Shown here piece after piece: positions 11,380 to 22,981 of a DNA stretch of 64,000 bases. The notes below the pieces were generated by a model. It was not told where the DNA came from. It ran no database searches and worked only from the letters and a program-made list of their open reading frames with translations. This DNA is from Lactarius indigo. Lineage: Eukaryota > Basidiomycota > Agaricomycetes > Russulales > Russulaceae. The stretch is taken from NCBI GenBank assembly GCA_025766275.1, contig JAFKAC010000056.1:1-64000 (forward strand). Direction: 5' to 3'. The translations under genes were made by a program, and so were the position numbers. Positions within the stretch are counted from its first letter, which is position 1. Each line of letters opens with the position of its first letter.

Positions 11380-14182
11380 ATGTCCAGACGCACAAAGCGC
11401 AGAAGTGATCCCGAACAAGGAGAACAGCTATCTCTTAGTGAGTCTTAGTGAGTCTCTTTTCCGATGGGTATTAAAGCTTGAAGGTCCAAAAGATGAATTA
11501 GAGGAAGAGGCGCGGTCTAAGACTCTCGGAACACGTTTGGGACCCAGTGCGTATTTTGTGTTGTTGAGTACGTGGAAATCTGACCAGTCGGCGATATTGT
11601 AAATCCAGGAGGGAGAGGGTTGAACAATTCTTCTAATGGCGAGCACAATGATTTCAATGACGGTGCCAATGCCCTCTGGTCCCTTTACAGCAAAGAAGCT
11701 CAAGCCCACGATGAAGCTCTTTTCCAAGGTATATTAGCGGAAATGGATGGTGTTCCTACGTTCGTGTGTCTATCTTCCGTGTCCAGCGCAGACCCTGAAA
11801 CCTAACCACGTTTCCACAGGCCGGCTTGTTTGCTGCCGTTCTCACTTCCTTCCTCGTCGACAGTCTTAAGAATTTACAACCGGATCCTGCACAACAATCT
11901 GTATATTACCAGCAGCAATCGGTTGCGATGCTCGCCAGATCTCACAGCAAATCGCATCTATCGCCCCGCAGGTCTCTATCTCATCTACTCCCCCACCACC
12001 TTACCCAGCATTCAAGACATCGGATACAGCCGTCCAAGTGAACAGTGCGTGGCTGCTCGGTCTCGTGTTCAGTCTCTGTGCAGCACTTCTTGCGACCTTC
12101 ATTCAACAACGGATTCGATCCTATATGGAGGTCTTGCAAGAGTACGATCACCCTTTAAAGCGAGCGCGATTTCGACAATTTTTTTTCCAAGGTACCTTGC
12201 TAACGCGATCAGCGCAAGAATAGTCCCTTTGTTGATTCGGTTCTCGCTTGCCCTATTTTTTATCGGCCTGAGCATTTCCGTCATCAATGTCAACACCTTT
12301 ATTGGCGTCATCACGATTATTCCCATTTGCCTTTACGGATTACTCTCCCTGTACAGCACGTCTCTGTCGCTCTGGCACCCGAGTTACTATACCAGACCCC
12401 GTTCCCGGATACGCTAGCTTTATTTCTACGGACGCTCCTGATATCCTGTTTCTGTGGCCGCTCTCCCTCCAAAGAGTTTGCGAGATTTCGAGCACGTCAA
12501 GAACGGGTGGTGATGGAGGAGCCCGATGGACGCAAAGACCGTGACGTGCGCGCCGTCCGATGGTTGATCGATAGGAAAGCGGCAAACGCCGAGATGGAAC
12601 CTCGTGTTGGCGATCCCTGGCTCTTTCAACACTGAATGGAGCCAAAATGTGGGAGAGAAGTCTCTCAGGCGCACGGGCCTCTGACAGGTACTTCTCCCGC
12701 TAGCAGTCAATTCTCTCTCGTTCCTCACTCCTACACCTCAGAAGGAACCGCTCACACCATTTCTCGATGCATGCGCTACCTTTTCGAGACCTGCAATAAT
12801 CACAGCTATTTCGAAAATGAGGAGGCAAGGCGTAGGCGCATGCGCGTATGCGTTGAAGCCACAGCCTCACTTGTATGCTGTATCGGTCATCCTTTGGACT
12901 CGTTTGGAGAAGTCAGCAAGGTGGTCAGCGAAATAGGCCATATTGAAAAGATCAACCAGTCACCGACGACTACATCCGACACATCTTTCATCATACGCTG
13001 GACGTGCCTTTCAATCGTGGACATTCAGCGGGCACTAGGTAGAAACCAGTTGAAAGTGCTCGCTGGGTACGCGGTGAACGGACTGGTACGTTTTCAATCG
13101 GGACACAGACAGCTGGACGAGACGGGACAGGAGAGCGCTCACAGGATCGACCAATGTCTCAAGGTAGCATGGGAGAGCGTCGAAGACCTACGTCGGGCAT
13201 TCGAGCCCTGGACCCAGAAGAGGACCTGGGAGCGAGCCGAAGAAATTCTACTAACCTACGGACAACAGATTTCTGAATTAGAGCGCATTAAATTCGAGGC
13301 CGACGAAATGGCGGACGTCGACCGACAGATCTCTGTTTATCAAGATGCAATTGACGACGCTACTCACAAATTGACGAGACAACTCCCGGGTGTATCATTC
13401 GATGAGCGTCACCGATCTGAAACCTTCCTGATAAGTGATACTTTCAATATTCCAGCTACAGCTAGCTCCACAGTCGCTCCGCAATTGATATTCCCTGGGC
13501 AACAACTTCAAGCGTTAGCTAGACTTGGCCTACAACTTCGTGAAGTCCTAGGTGGGCAGATCGAGGGATACGATGAAGTCATTGAAAGTCTGAAATCCAT
13601 CGACAAGATCCCAGTTTCTCTGCGTCGGCCTGATGGCCCGATGAAACGGCAACTGTGGCGCCTGCAAGATGTACGCGACGGCGGTGGTCTCGGGTTCACC
13701 GTCGAACTTTTCTTTCTCTCCCTTCGACGACTTCTATCGATATCTTCTTTGGACGAGTCAAATAGCGTCTTCTGCACTGGCACCTTCAAAGTTATCACCT
13801 CCCACTGGGAGGAGAGCAGGCAATCTCCTGGGACGCACTGTATCCTGTTAATATTATATGCGACCTGATTGTCCCAGGCCGTGGGATCTTCTCGGATTGG
13901 TCGTGTCCGGAGTCGATCACGGCCATACTCTTCGACACGGTAGGCAAAATAGTTCAAGGATATATGGGCCCCGACGAACATATCCGCGATACTGTGCGGG
14001 AGATTGAGAGCACCAACTTAGATGAGGATATCCGCGATGATGTACGGGAGATTGAGGACGGCGAGCCGATCCGGATGGACAGGAAGGAACTGCGGCGCAG
14101 GGCATTGGAGGCTTTTCCACGATTCCGTAGTAATAGTAACACATTGCATCTCAAATCCGTTGTTGCAGATTCTGTAGGCTAA
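11380..14182 (+). pseudogene. DUF6535-type gene, copy D (frameshifted)
   Basis: ATG at 11380 (MSRRTKRRSD). The acceptor of the first intron, GTAG in other copies, reads GTAA near 11600. One C is lost near 11936 (GCTCGCCAGATC), which shifts the frame in the first cytosolic/lumenal loop. A 410-codon frame from 12636 to 13868 preserves most of the C-terminal region (RYLFETCNNHSYF, RWTCLS, LPGVSFDE, LMKRQLWRLQ-like). One base is lost at about 13849 (CCTGTTAATATT against CCTGCTTAATATC), and the family C-terminus continues in the frame ending at TAA 14180-14182. Confidence 0.75.
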
Positions 14183-14569
14183 AGGCATGAGTTTCCTTAC
14201 TTCTGTACAACAGTGGACCGGGAACGTATGTAATAGTCACTACAATTCCTTGCCGTCGCTGAGCCCATCCCTAGCTCAGTACGTGCTGAATAGGGCAGAT
14301 AGAAAGGGCTGTCTATATCTCAAGCCATGCTTATATAGGGACGCAGGATGTCCTGCAGTAAGATATTCAGATAGTGCGACGCCGCAATTCTTCAACAATA
14401 CCGGCCGATCTCATATCAGGGGGTGTAAACGCGTACTTTTATGTTGGCACTTGGTACAGTGCCCATCAGCATCAGCTTTAGAGTGATAAATCCAAACATA
14501 AGCTAAACTAGGTCCTGGTCGAGCCAGCCAACCAACACTGCTCGCGCATGGAGTGTACGGTGTAGTCCG

Positions 14570-15700
14570 CTTAAGCGTCACAACACCAGCAAGAAGCACA
14601 CCGAGCACCGTGCCGCTGACCATGCCCTCCTAGCGCCAGCCGTGTCATTGCCGCTGCTACCGGGTGAGCCGGGCGACAACGTGGCAACGCGAGGGCCGAA
14701 CCACGGTACGGTCTTGCATTGCGCGGTGAAGCTGACAGGCGTGAGAACTTTGGCGGCGATAAAGCTGGTGTCGACGCCTGACGCGACAAAGACGGGTCCG
14801 CCGCCCGTGCCGACGGTAGACGTGCTCGGCGCTGAAACGGGCGCGTAGTACTGCGCGTTGAGCGGACCCGGGATTATGCCGGTGGTGTTCGTGACGGTTC
14901 GTCAGCGGGATGTCGGCGAGGCAGATGCCGAGATTTGTGTAGCCCGTAGGTTGGCGACGAAGGAGTCGACGTTCGAGAGCGCCCTGGGGAGCGCGCATTA
15001 CGTAGCCGGGAGAATTAAATTTAATTGAAGAGGACGCACTGGTTCGTGCTGTCGAGCCGAGTGAGCCGAGACTCGAGTTTGGTGGAGAGTGAGGAGTAGT
15101 GCGTGGTAGGTCGAATCGACGGCCCCACGAGCACTCTTTGGACGGCACCTCGGGGAAGGGTCCGGATGTTGACGGCGCATGTCTCAGCTTCGTCAAAGGT
15201 GAAGAGGGTCATTGTATGTTTGTCGTTGGAGTTGGTGTCGTCGAGAAATGGGGCGAGCCAGTAACCGACCCACTGGCCCGAAAAGTCAACGGCGGTGTTG
15301 TGGCCATCATTGAACATTGGGCGTCACGAACAGCCACTGAGGGCCGACCGAGGTATTGACATCGGCGGCAAAGCTGTTGAAGTTGCAACGACGCGTAAGG
15401 TGAGAGGTGACTGAGGTGATCGAATCACAGGAGACGGTAGGGTTGTGCTTGCAGACAGTCACCGCAGCGGATGTAGAATGTACATGGGGGGCGTGGAGGC
15501 GTTGAGGTACAATATGTGCGTGAAACCGACCTGAATGAAACGGTTTTGCGGCTGTTTTGCCGGAGACGATCTTGGGTGAGAAGACAGTTGCTGAATTCAA
15601 CCAAAGGGGCCCTCCTAGGGTGAGACAAATGACTGCGCATGAAATATAAGATCAGGACAGAAAGACGTAGAAGGGACCTCGACAGCGATGAACAAACAGG
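14570..15700 (-). pseudogene. Secreted/GPI-like protein gene, copy D' (degenerate)
   Basis: The - strand frame at 15021-15317 keeps a middle exon reading MFNDGHNTAVDFSGQWVGYW, then LAPFLDDTNSND and LFTFDEAETC. Another segment (15350-15420) matches FAADVNTSVGPQWLFVTPN. The C-terminal exon is frameshifted and has lost the LLLA-stop end (TLKRT instead). The 5' end lies next to the inserted element at 15728, so the promoter was probably separated from the gene by that insertion. Confidence 0.45.
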
Positions 15701-15918
15701 ACTCCGTTACAAGAAGAGGGCTATCGGCAACTGTCCTTGCTCAACCCCCCCCTAACACGTCACATGACATCACGTGATCACAGATCCACAAACTCGGAAC
15801 CAAAAATAAAGTTTGGCTCAAAAGTTATATACTTATCATAATCATAAATATAATATAATTGTGCTCTTTTTTTCTTCTTCTATTTGTCTTTTTAATCAAA
15901 AGAAATATATTTTATTAG

Positions 15919-17373
15919 CTAATGAAAATTACATAAACTATGTACTTTTTTTTTGTCTAAGTCGAGAGGGAGATGTGGGGGAGTAGAAAGGGGGCCGCGT
16001 GCCCCATTCTGTAGCCCGCGCGCCCCCGGAATACATCGGGGAGGGGGGGCGCTTCCACGCAACCGCGCGGTCATGTTTCGCCTTTGCGGGCGGACCTGGG
16101 GAGGGGGGGGCCTCCGCGTGGCCGCCTGTTCGCGTTTTTGTCCTGGTGTGAACCCGGGGGGGTGCGGCTGCCCCCTTGGGGTTTTGCCCTGATGCGCGAA
16201 CCCGGGGAAGAGGGTGGTCGTCCCGCACGGCCACCCCTTCGCGTTTTGGCCCTGGCGCGCAAACCCGGAAGGGGGATGTCCCGCACGGCCGCCCCTTCGC
16301 GGTTTTGCCCTGGTGCGTGAACCCGGAAGGGGGGGGGGGGTCCTGTGCGGCCACACCTTCGCGCTTTCGCCCAAGCGTGCGAGCCCAGGGGAAGGGGGGG
16401 CGCGTCTGCGTGGCCGCCCATTCGCGATTCGCCTTGGTGCGCGAACCCGGGGGAAGGGGGTGCCCCGCGCGGCCACTCCTTTGCGTCTCGCCCTTGTGCG
16501 CGAGCCCGGGGGAGAGGGGTCTCCCGCCCCCGCCCTCCCCCTTCGCGTTTTGCTCTGGCGCGCTCCCCGGTTCGCCCGTCCGCTCGTGCGCACGAACCCA
16601 GGGAGAGGGGGGCTACTCCAGGTTGGAGCGCGCCGCCCCGTTCGCGCACTGCCCCTGCGTACAAACAGGGTGGGCGCGCAAAGGGTGTGGGGGGCGCTTG
16701 TTCTCACCCCTGCGTCGGCCCCTCGTTCACACGTCGCCTCTGCGCGCAAACCAGGGGGGGCCGCGGTGCTGCCTCTGGCAAGGCGCGCGGGTCCCCGGCA
16801 AGAAGGGGGGGGAGTGCGCGTGCCTTTCCCACGCCGTCCCGCGTCGCGTGCCCTGTTCGCGTGTAAACAAGGCAGGGGGGGGGGGAGGAGAGACGGGGGA
16901 CATAGCCGTCCCATGTCCGCACCTCGTTCCTGCGCCTCCTCCTTGCGCGCAAACGGGAGCGGCGGCGGCGGCTTGTCCCGCATTCGCGTGTCCTGTTCAC
17001 ACGTGAACAAGGGGAGTGGGGGTGTACCTGTCGCGCCCCCATTGCGTGCAAACGGAGGGTGCCACTCTTGCGCACCCCCCCGTTCGTGAGTCAATGGGGG
17101 CGAGGGTTTGGGTCTCCTGTTCGACATGAACGGGGACGGGGAGGCGAAAGGGGACATACCTGTCCCGCACCTTCTTTGCGTGCAAACGGGGGGGGCACCT
17201 CGCGGCCCCTTCGCGTGTAAACGAGGGCGGGGGCGCTTGTCCTGCGTGGTCCTACGTGTCTTGCACACGTGTACGGGGTCGGGAGGGGGGGCAAAGGATG
17301 GAGGAAGGGAGGGGCCGCGCGCCAAAAGGGGATGAGGGGGGATTGAACGCTGCATACAATGCCACGCACACAT
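15919..17373 (-). other. Long open frame across the minisatellite, probably not a gene
   Basis: An uninterrupted 484-codon - strand frame runs through the whole core. The product would be a low-complexity Pro/Arg/Gly/Ala protein (repeated CANGARP, CVQTG or ARTRA-like units in one frame or another). Two + strand frames (16176-17006 and 16214-17089) are also open over much of it. This is expected when a repeat has almost no A/T and so few stop codons. There is no signal peptide, no domain and no codon-bias contrast. I treat it as non-coding, although gene predictors commonly annotate such frames. Confidence 0.6.
15990..17340. repeat. GC-rich imperfect minisatellite (period about 60-70 bp)
   Basis: About twenty degenerate tandem units fill the core of the TIR element. 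In the left half each unit contains CCCTTCGCG, TTTTGCCCTGG-like and TGCGCGAACCCGGGGG-like words followed by a long G-run. In the right half the word is closer to TGCGCGCAAAC plus a G-run. The region is extremely GC-rich with G-homopolymers up to about 12, in sharp contrast to the AT-rich flanks. The G-runs on one strand could form G-quadruplex structures. Confidence 0.75.
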
Positions 17374-17563
17374 TGCTCACCTTATTTGCTTTTGTTTGTA
17401 CTTTATTATGCTACAAATAAAAGGAAAAAAAAGTATAGAGTTTGTGATATGTTACATAATTTTCGAGCCAAAGTTTATTTTTGGTTCCGAGTTTGTGGAT
17501 GGTGGACACGTGATGTCATGTGACGTGTTAGGGGGGGGGTTGAGCTAGGCCAGTTGCTATCGG

Positions 17564-17896
17564 CGGGGTTACAGTATCGGTTTTGGTCACGTGCTTTGGA
17601 CCAGTAACTCTGCTCACTAGGCCAGCTACGTTATCTGAAACTTTGCACCCTAAACGCCTCCGTTTTCAAAAGGATCTCTACCCTAAGACCAGCGGAAATG
17701 AGGCTGGGACATTTCGTTACTCTTTGGATCCTAGGTGAACGAATGATCCATACACAGGGTCATGGTACACGCCACTGCCGTGAGTGACTTGGTGAGGGAG
17801 CTAGATTTGACTGTTCATAAGCCGCACTTGAGCTTGAAATTCCTCGCTTCCTTCATTCTATATCTATTGTCTCAGCCCATTCTAGTGGATATCGCA
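17564..17896 (+). promoter_or_regulatory. Upstream region of fragment E0
   Basis: This matches the array's conserved upstream block in part: CGTGCTTTGGACC, then TCAAAAGGATCTCTACCC, CATTTCGTTACTC and TCATTCTATATC before TTCTAGTGGATATCGCAATG. It was separated from its original neighbour, copy D', by the TIR element. No gene of its own is seen. Confidence 0.4.
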
Positions 17897-18187
17897 ATGC
17901 CCGGACAGACAAGGCGCGAAAGTGCACCCGAACAAGGAGAACAGCTACCTGCTGGTGAATCCTCGATTATCTCTTTTCCGACGGATATTGATGGCTTAAA
18001 AGATGAGTTAGAGGGAGAGGCGCGAGAAGAGACTCTCGGAGGACGCTTAGAATCTAGTGCGTATCTTGTGTTGAATGCGTGGAGATCTGATGAGTATGTG
18101 ATTTGTTCAGGGGGTGGTGCGATGAACAGTTCTTCGGATATCCCATCTCAAAATTGGAATTCCCATACTACGGCGCAGGGAAGATAG
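17897..18187 (+). pseudogene. DUF6535-type 5' fragment (copy E0)
   Basis: This is a truncated duplicate of only the 5' end of the DUF6535 gene. ATG 17897 starts MPGQTRRESAPEQGEQ. The usual GTGAGT donor reads GTGAAT here, so the region that is probably intronic in the other copies stays open (TDIDGLKDELEGEAREETLG). Similarity ends near 18150, just after MNSSSDIPSQ. No membrane domain follows. The next 270 nt (18188-18456) show no gene, only short inverted words around CTGTCAGCGC and GGGTCAAACCC, before the next copy begins. Confidence 0.6.
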
Positions 18188-18456
18188 AAAGAATCGGGTC
18201 TCATTTGGTGAAGTCACGCGATCTCGGTACACGCCACTCACATTAGGGCGCCAAATATGACATTACTGTATCACCAGCATTGGCTGGAGCGCTGACAGCG
18301 TTGACAGGTCACAAGGGTCAAATCACTGACTAGCATCTGATTAAAAGATAGACTGTCAGCGCATGACTGGGTCAAACCCAGAGTTAGTCAGGACATCGCT
18401 GCCCATCACTTGAACTTGCTCACTCTCACCTCTAACCGACGTTTCAGCCCATTCTA

Positions 18457-21239
18457 ATGGATATCGTAATTCCCAGACGCACAAAGCACAGAGGTGACCC
18501 CGAACGAGGAGAACAGCTACCTCTTGGTGAGTCTTGGTGTCTCTTTTCCGACGGGTATTGATGATCCAATAGGTGAGTTAGGCGAAGACGCGCAGCCGGA
18601 GACTCTCGGAATCAATTTGGGACCTAGTGCGTATCTTGCGTCGTTGAGTGCGTGAAGATCTGACGAGTGGGCAATATGTTGTAGAGACAGGAGAGAAAGT
18701 AATGGACAATTCTCCAGATGGCCCATCTCGTCCAGAGGCTCGAAGCGAGCGCAGGGATTTCGATGATGGCGCCAATGCCCTCTGGTCCCTTTACAACAAA
18801 GAAGCTCAAACCCACGACGAAGCTGTGCTCCAAGGCATATCAGCGGATATGAATGGAGTCCCCACATTTGTGTGTCCATCTTCTCGCATTCAGCGTAGGC
18901 TTGAATTTACCCGCATTTCTACAGGCCGGCTTGTTTGCTGCCGTTCTCACTTCCTTCCTCGTCGACAGTCTTAAGAATCTGCAACCGGACCCTGCTCAAC
19001 AATCGGTATACTATCAGCAACAATCTGTCGCGATGCTCGCCCAGATCTCACAGCAAATTGCATCTATTGCTCCACAGGTCTCTGTCCCATCTACTCCCCC
19101 ACCACCTTATCCGGTATTCCACCCATCGAAGAAAGACTTGGCAGTGAACTCTCTCTGGGTCATCGGCCTCATTTACAGTCTGGGTGCAGCGCTTTTGGCA
19201 ATTTTCGTTCAACTGTGGGTTCGATCCTATATGGGGGTCTTTGAGCAGTACGATCATCCTCTAAAGCGATCGCGGCTTCGACAAATTTTTTTCGATGACA
19301 CCCGGTCTGTGAAGAGGATGGCGAATTACATCACTGCGTCTATCAATTCCTCGGTCATCCTATTTTTTCTCGGCCTGAGCATTTCTACATTCAATATCAA
19401 CAATATTATTGGCGGCCTCACGACCTTTTATATCTTGGTTTGTGTATCACTCCCTATGCAGTCTATTTCGAGGTTGCGCGGATCATTCTCGTTCTTTCCC
19501 ATTTCTGGAGAAGAGCTTATCCTCGGTCAAGAACAGAGGGCGATGGAGGAGAGCGGTGGTCGCAAAGACCGTGACGTGCGCGCCATCCAATGGTTGATCG
19601 ATAGGACCACGGCAAACGCCGAGATAGAACCACTCGTGTTGGCGATCCCTGGCTCTTTCAACACCGAATGGGGCCAAGATGTTTGGAAACAGGTCTCCTC
19701 TCAGGCACACGACACGCCCGAGCATCCGACGGGTCCTTCACCCGGTGGTAGCCAAGTTTCCCTTACCCCCCACTCCCCCACATCCACCAGAAGCAGCCGC
19801 CGTTGACACCATTTCTCGGTCCGTGAGGTACCTTTTCAGGACCTGCAACAATCACAGCTATTTCCAAAACGAAGAGGCAAGACGTAGGCGTATGCGCGTA
19901 TGCGTTGAAGCTACGGCCTTACTTGTATGCTGCATCGATTATCGATTGGACTTGTTCGGAGACGTCGCCAAGCTTGTCAGCGAAATAGGCCATATTGAAA
20001 AGATCAACCAATCACTGACGACTACATCTGACCCATCGTTCATCCTACGCTGGACGTGCCTTTCACTCGTGGACATTCAGCAGATACTGAGCAGAAACCG
20101 GCTGAAAGGGCTTGCCGGGTCTGCGGTGATCGGACTGGCACGCTTCCAATCGGAACATGGACAACCGGACGAGGCGGGACGGGAGGGCGCTCACAGGATC
20201 GATGAATATCTCATGACCGCATGGGAACGCGTTGAGGACCTACGCCGGGCATTCGGGTCCTGGACCCAGAAGAGGACCAGGGAGCAAGTCGAACAAATCT
20301 TACTAACCCACGAACAACATATTTCGGATTTAGAGCGCATTAAATCCGAGGCCGATAGGATGGACGATGTCGACCGGCAGATCTCTCTCTATCAAGATGC
20401 AATGGACGACGCTACCCACGGGTTGATGCGGCAACTTCCCGGTGTATCATTTGATGAGCCCCACCGATCTGAATCCTTTTTGATACGCGATATTTTCAAT
20501 ACGCGGACCACAGGTAGCGCTCCGGTCACTCCTCAATTGATACTCCCCGGACAACAGCTTCCTTCGAGCGTTGGCCAAACTCGGCCTACAGCTTCGTGAG
20601 ATCTTACACGGGGAGGTCGAGGGATACGAGGAGGTGCTTCAAAACCTGAAATCCGTCGACAAAGTCCCTGTTTCTCTGCGTCGACCTGATGACTTGATGA
20701 AACGACAACTGTGGCGCCTGCAAGATGTACGCGATGGCGGTGGTCTTGGGTCCAGCGCCGAACTTTTCTTCCTCTCCCTTCGACCAGTTTTATCGATATC
20801 TTCTTTAGACGAATCAAACAGCGTCTTCTACACTGGCACCTTCAAGGTTATCACGTCCCACTGGGAGGAAAGCAGGCAATCGCCCGGGACGCACCGTATC
20901 CTGCTTAATATCATTTGCGACCTGATAATCCCAGGCCGTGGGACCCTCTCGGATTTTTCGTGTCCGGAGTCGACCACGGCCATACTCCTCGACACGGTAG
21001 GCAAAATACTTCAAGGATATACGGGCCGCGACGAACATATCCGCGAGGCCGTGCGGGAGATTGAGAGCGCCAACTTAGACGAGGATATCCGCGATGGCCC
21101 GGGTGTACGGGAAGTTGAAGACGGCGAGCCGGTCTGGGTGGACAGGAGGGAACTGCAGCGCAGGGCACTGGAGACTTTTTCACAATTCCGTAGTAATCCA
21201 GAGCATCCCGAACCCATTGTTGCCGTTTTCGTAGGCTAG
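18457..21239 (+). pseudogene. DUF6535-type gene, copy E (two frameshifts)
   Basis: The usual ATG (GCAATGCCC) has become GTAATTCCC, but an in-frame upstream GTG of the other copies is ATG here (18457, MDIVIPRRTK), so initiation could have moved four codons upstream. Exon 2 is in frame (NSPDGPSRPEARSERRDF), intron 2 is 18870-18924, and exon 3 runs from 18925 through four hydrophobic segments. One extra base in a C-run near 19775 shifts the frame (PHSPTSTRSSRR-stop). A 4-base insertion near 20562 shifts it again. The C-terminus is preserved to the stop at 21237-21239. Exons 2-3 share a long identical stretch with copy F. Confidence 0.75.
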
Positions 21240-21539
21240 AGGCACGAGTTTCCTTACTTCTGTAACTGTCGACTAGGAATACATGTAATGATCACTACAA
21301 TTTCTTGCGATTGCTAAGTCCATTCCTTGCTCAGTACGGGAGATAGCTATCTCAAGTCATGCGTAGATTGACGTCGCAGCGGCCGATCTCATATCAGGCA
21401 GTGTAAACGCGTATTTTCATGTTGGAACCAAGGTACGAAGGCTAATCAGCATCAATTTTAAAGTATGAAATCCAAGTCCGACACACGACAGCCAAACATT
21501 AGCTAAACCAAGTCCTGGCCGAACCGGCGAACCAAAAGA

Positions 21540-22340
21540 TCAAGCCAGAAGGAGCGTCACGACACCCGCAAGGACCGCGCCGAGTACCGTGGCGCCGACC
21601 ATACCCTCCCTAGAGCCAGCTGCGCCATTACCGTTGCCACTGGACGATATTTTGAACGACGCCGCTGCAACGCGGGGGCCGAGCCACGGCACCGTCTTTC
21701 CCTGAGCGGTCAGGTCGACGGGGCGCAGGAGCATAGGCGGCAGCAAAGCTGATGTCAGCGCCTGATGCGACCAAGACGGGACCGTCGCCCGCACCGATAG
21801 CAGATGGGTTTAGCGCCGTGATCAGAACGTTGTACTGCACGTTGAGCGGACCCAGGATCGTGCCTGTGATGTTCGTCAGCGAGATGTCGAGGTTGGTGTG
21901 GCCAGTTGTGTTGGCAGTGAAGGAGTAGACGTTCGAGAGTGTCCCGTGGGACGGGCGTTAGCTTAGGGAATTAGAGAGACGGTGGACGTAACTTGTCATG
22001 TTGCTGCAGTCAAGCGACCCGAGACCCCAGGTAGTATGGCGAGGATGCGGTTGTTGACGGTGTGTCTCAGTTTCGTCAAAGGTGAGAAGGGTCAGAGTAC
22101 GGTTGTCGTTGAAGTTGGTGTCCTGGTTGGTGTCGTTGAGCAATGGGACGAGCCAGTAATCTACTACAGCAAAGTCAATGGTGGTATCATGGATATCGTT
22201 GAACATGTTGAGTGTCACGAATAGCCACTGAGGGATGGCTGAAGCATTGACGTCGGCGGCAAAGCCATTAAAGCTGCGAGGACGTGTAAGGCGGGAGGGG
22301 ACCGAGGCAACCGAATCATAGAAAACGGTTGTGCTTGCGT
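21540..22340 (-). pseudogene. Secreted/GPI-like protein gene, copy E' (degenerate)
   Basis: The C-terminal exon ends VVTLLLA-stop (TGA complement at 21540-21542) after NGAAGSREGMVGATVLGAVL, a good GPI-signal-like tail. The middle exon (21958-22218) reads MFNDIHDTTIDFAVVDYWLV, then PLLNDTNQDTNFND and TLTLLTFDETE. The stretch after FDETET is shortened and out of frame, the linker between the C-terminal exons is shifted, and the signal-peptide exon is missing. The upstream sequence (22341-22600) belongs to an unrelated block that matches 11155-11214 in inverted orientation. Confidence 0.5.
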
Positions 22341-22981
22341 ACGTAGTAGGTACTGTATATGGGGGTTCGGAGGTGTTGAGGTGGTTAACGGAAGTGAAGC
22401 AATATTGTTCAGTGTTCAGCCTGACTCAGGGTAAGACCATTTTTGGAATCACTTCGTCCGCCATAGTCATTACGGCTTGTGCCAGTGGACCAATTGCTCC
22501 CCAGCCCGAAGCTGCGATAAAAGGAAAGTGCACGTGGGAAAGAAACACGTGAGTGACGATGGAAAATATGTGTCACATTAACCGTGACGCGTGACAGGTC
22601 GGAGTCAGACTACCCGACCCGAATCGCGGGTCTGACCCAGGTCATGACAATGCTGGTGTTGGTTACGTGCTTCGGGCCCATTCGCTTGCACCGCTAGTTG
22701 CGACTGTTGGCCTTAACCTGTCTTGTCAACCCAGCTACAGTATCTGAAATCGTTGCAAACTTTATGCTTCGAGTTCTGGCCCCCGATTTCAAGATCTCAG
22801 CCGGGGAAATATGGCCGAATGTTCCATTACTCGTGTCAGATAAAAGCGCACAGGATTATGGTACATGCTGCTGCCATGAGGCGACCTGATTTTACCCGTA
22901 TGAAGGGCTGCAGTTGAGCTTGAACCTCCTTCCCCCCCTCACTCTATAACATCATTTCAGTTCATTCTAGTAGATATCGCA
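22341..22981. other. Inserted block plus upstream region of copy F
   Basis: Positions 22341-22650 carry sequence foreign to the array unit. It includes the block 22497-22553, an inverted match of 11155-11214, and a short palindrome-like segment (GACCCGAATCGCGGGTC near 22617). From about 22650 the conserved array upstream region resumes (GGTTACGTGCTTCGGGCCC, GAGTTCTGGCCCCCG, CACTCTATAAC) and leads to the start of copy F. I see no gene. Confidence 0.45.

Larger units (their letters stand above)
15728..17555. mobile_element. TIR element with 8-bp target duplication and minisatellite core (hAT-like, non-autonomous)
   Basis: Long terminal inverted repeats of roughly 85-95 bp are visible. The left end runs CAACTGTCCTTGCTCAACC, a C-run, TAACACGTCACATGACATCA, then ATCCACAAACTCGGAACC and AAAATAAA. 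The right end, read as reverse complement, repeats these words almost exactly. Direct repeats GCTATCGG flank it at 15720-15727 and 17556-17563. An 8-bp TSD is typical of hAT transposons, though one terminal base could belong to either TSD or TIR (7-8 bp). Inside the TIRs are AT-rich shoulders (15822-15953 and about 17375-17463), and between them the GC-rich core. No transposase is encoded, so mobility would need one in trans. Class assignment rests on TSD length alone. Confidence 0.7.

Noticed and set aside
11480..11550. Extra exon between exon 1 and exon 2 of the DUF6535 genes (DELEEEARSKTLG-like stretch)
   Set aside because: In copy H every splice combination that includes it gives a stop or the wrong phase, whereas a single 160-nt intron joins exon 1 to exon 2 in frame; the same phase works in copies E and G.
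15990..17340. Telomere, rDNA spacer or CRISPR-like array
   Set aside because: Units are long, degenerate and contiguous without spacers, there is no TTAGGG-type word, and the block is bounded by transposon inverted repeats.
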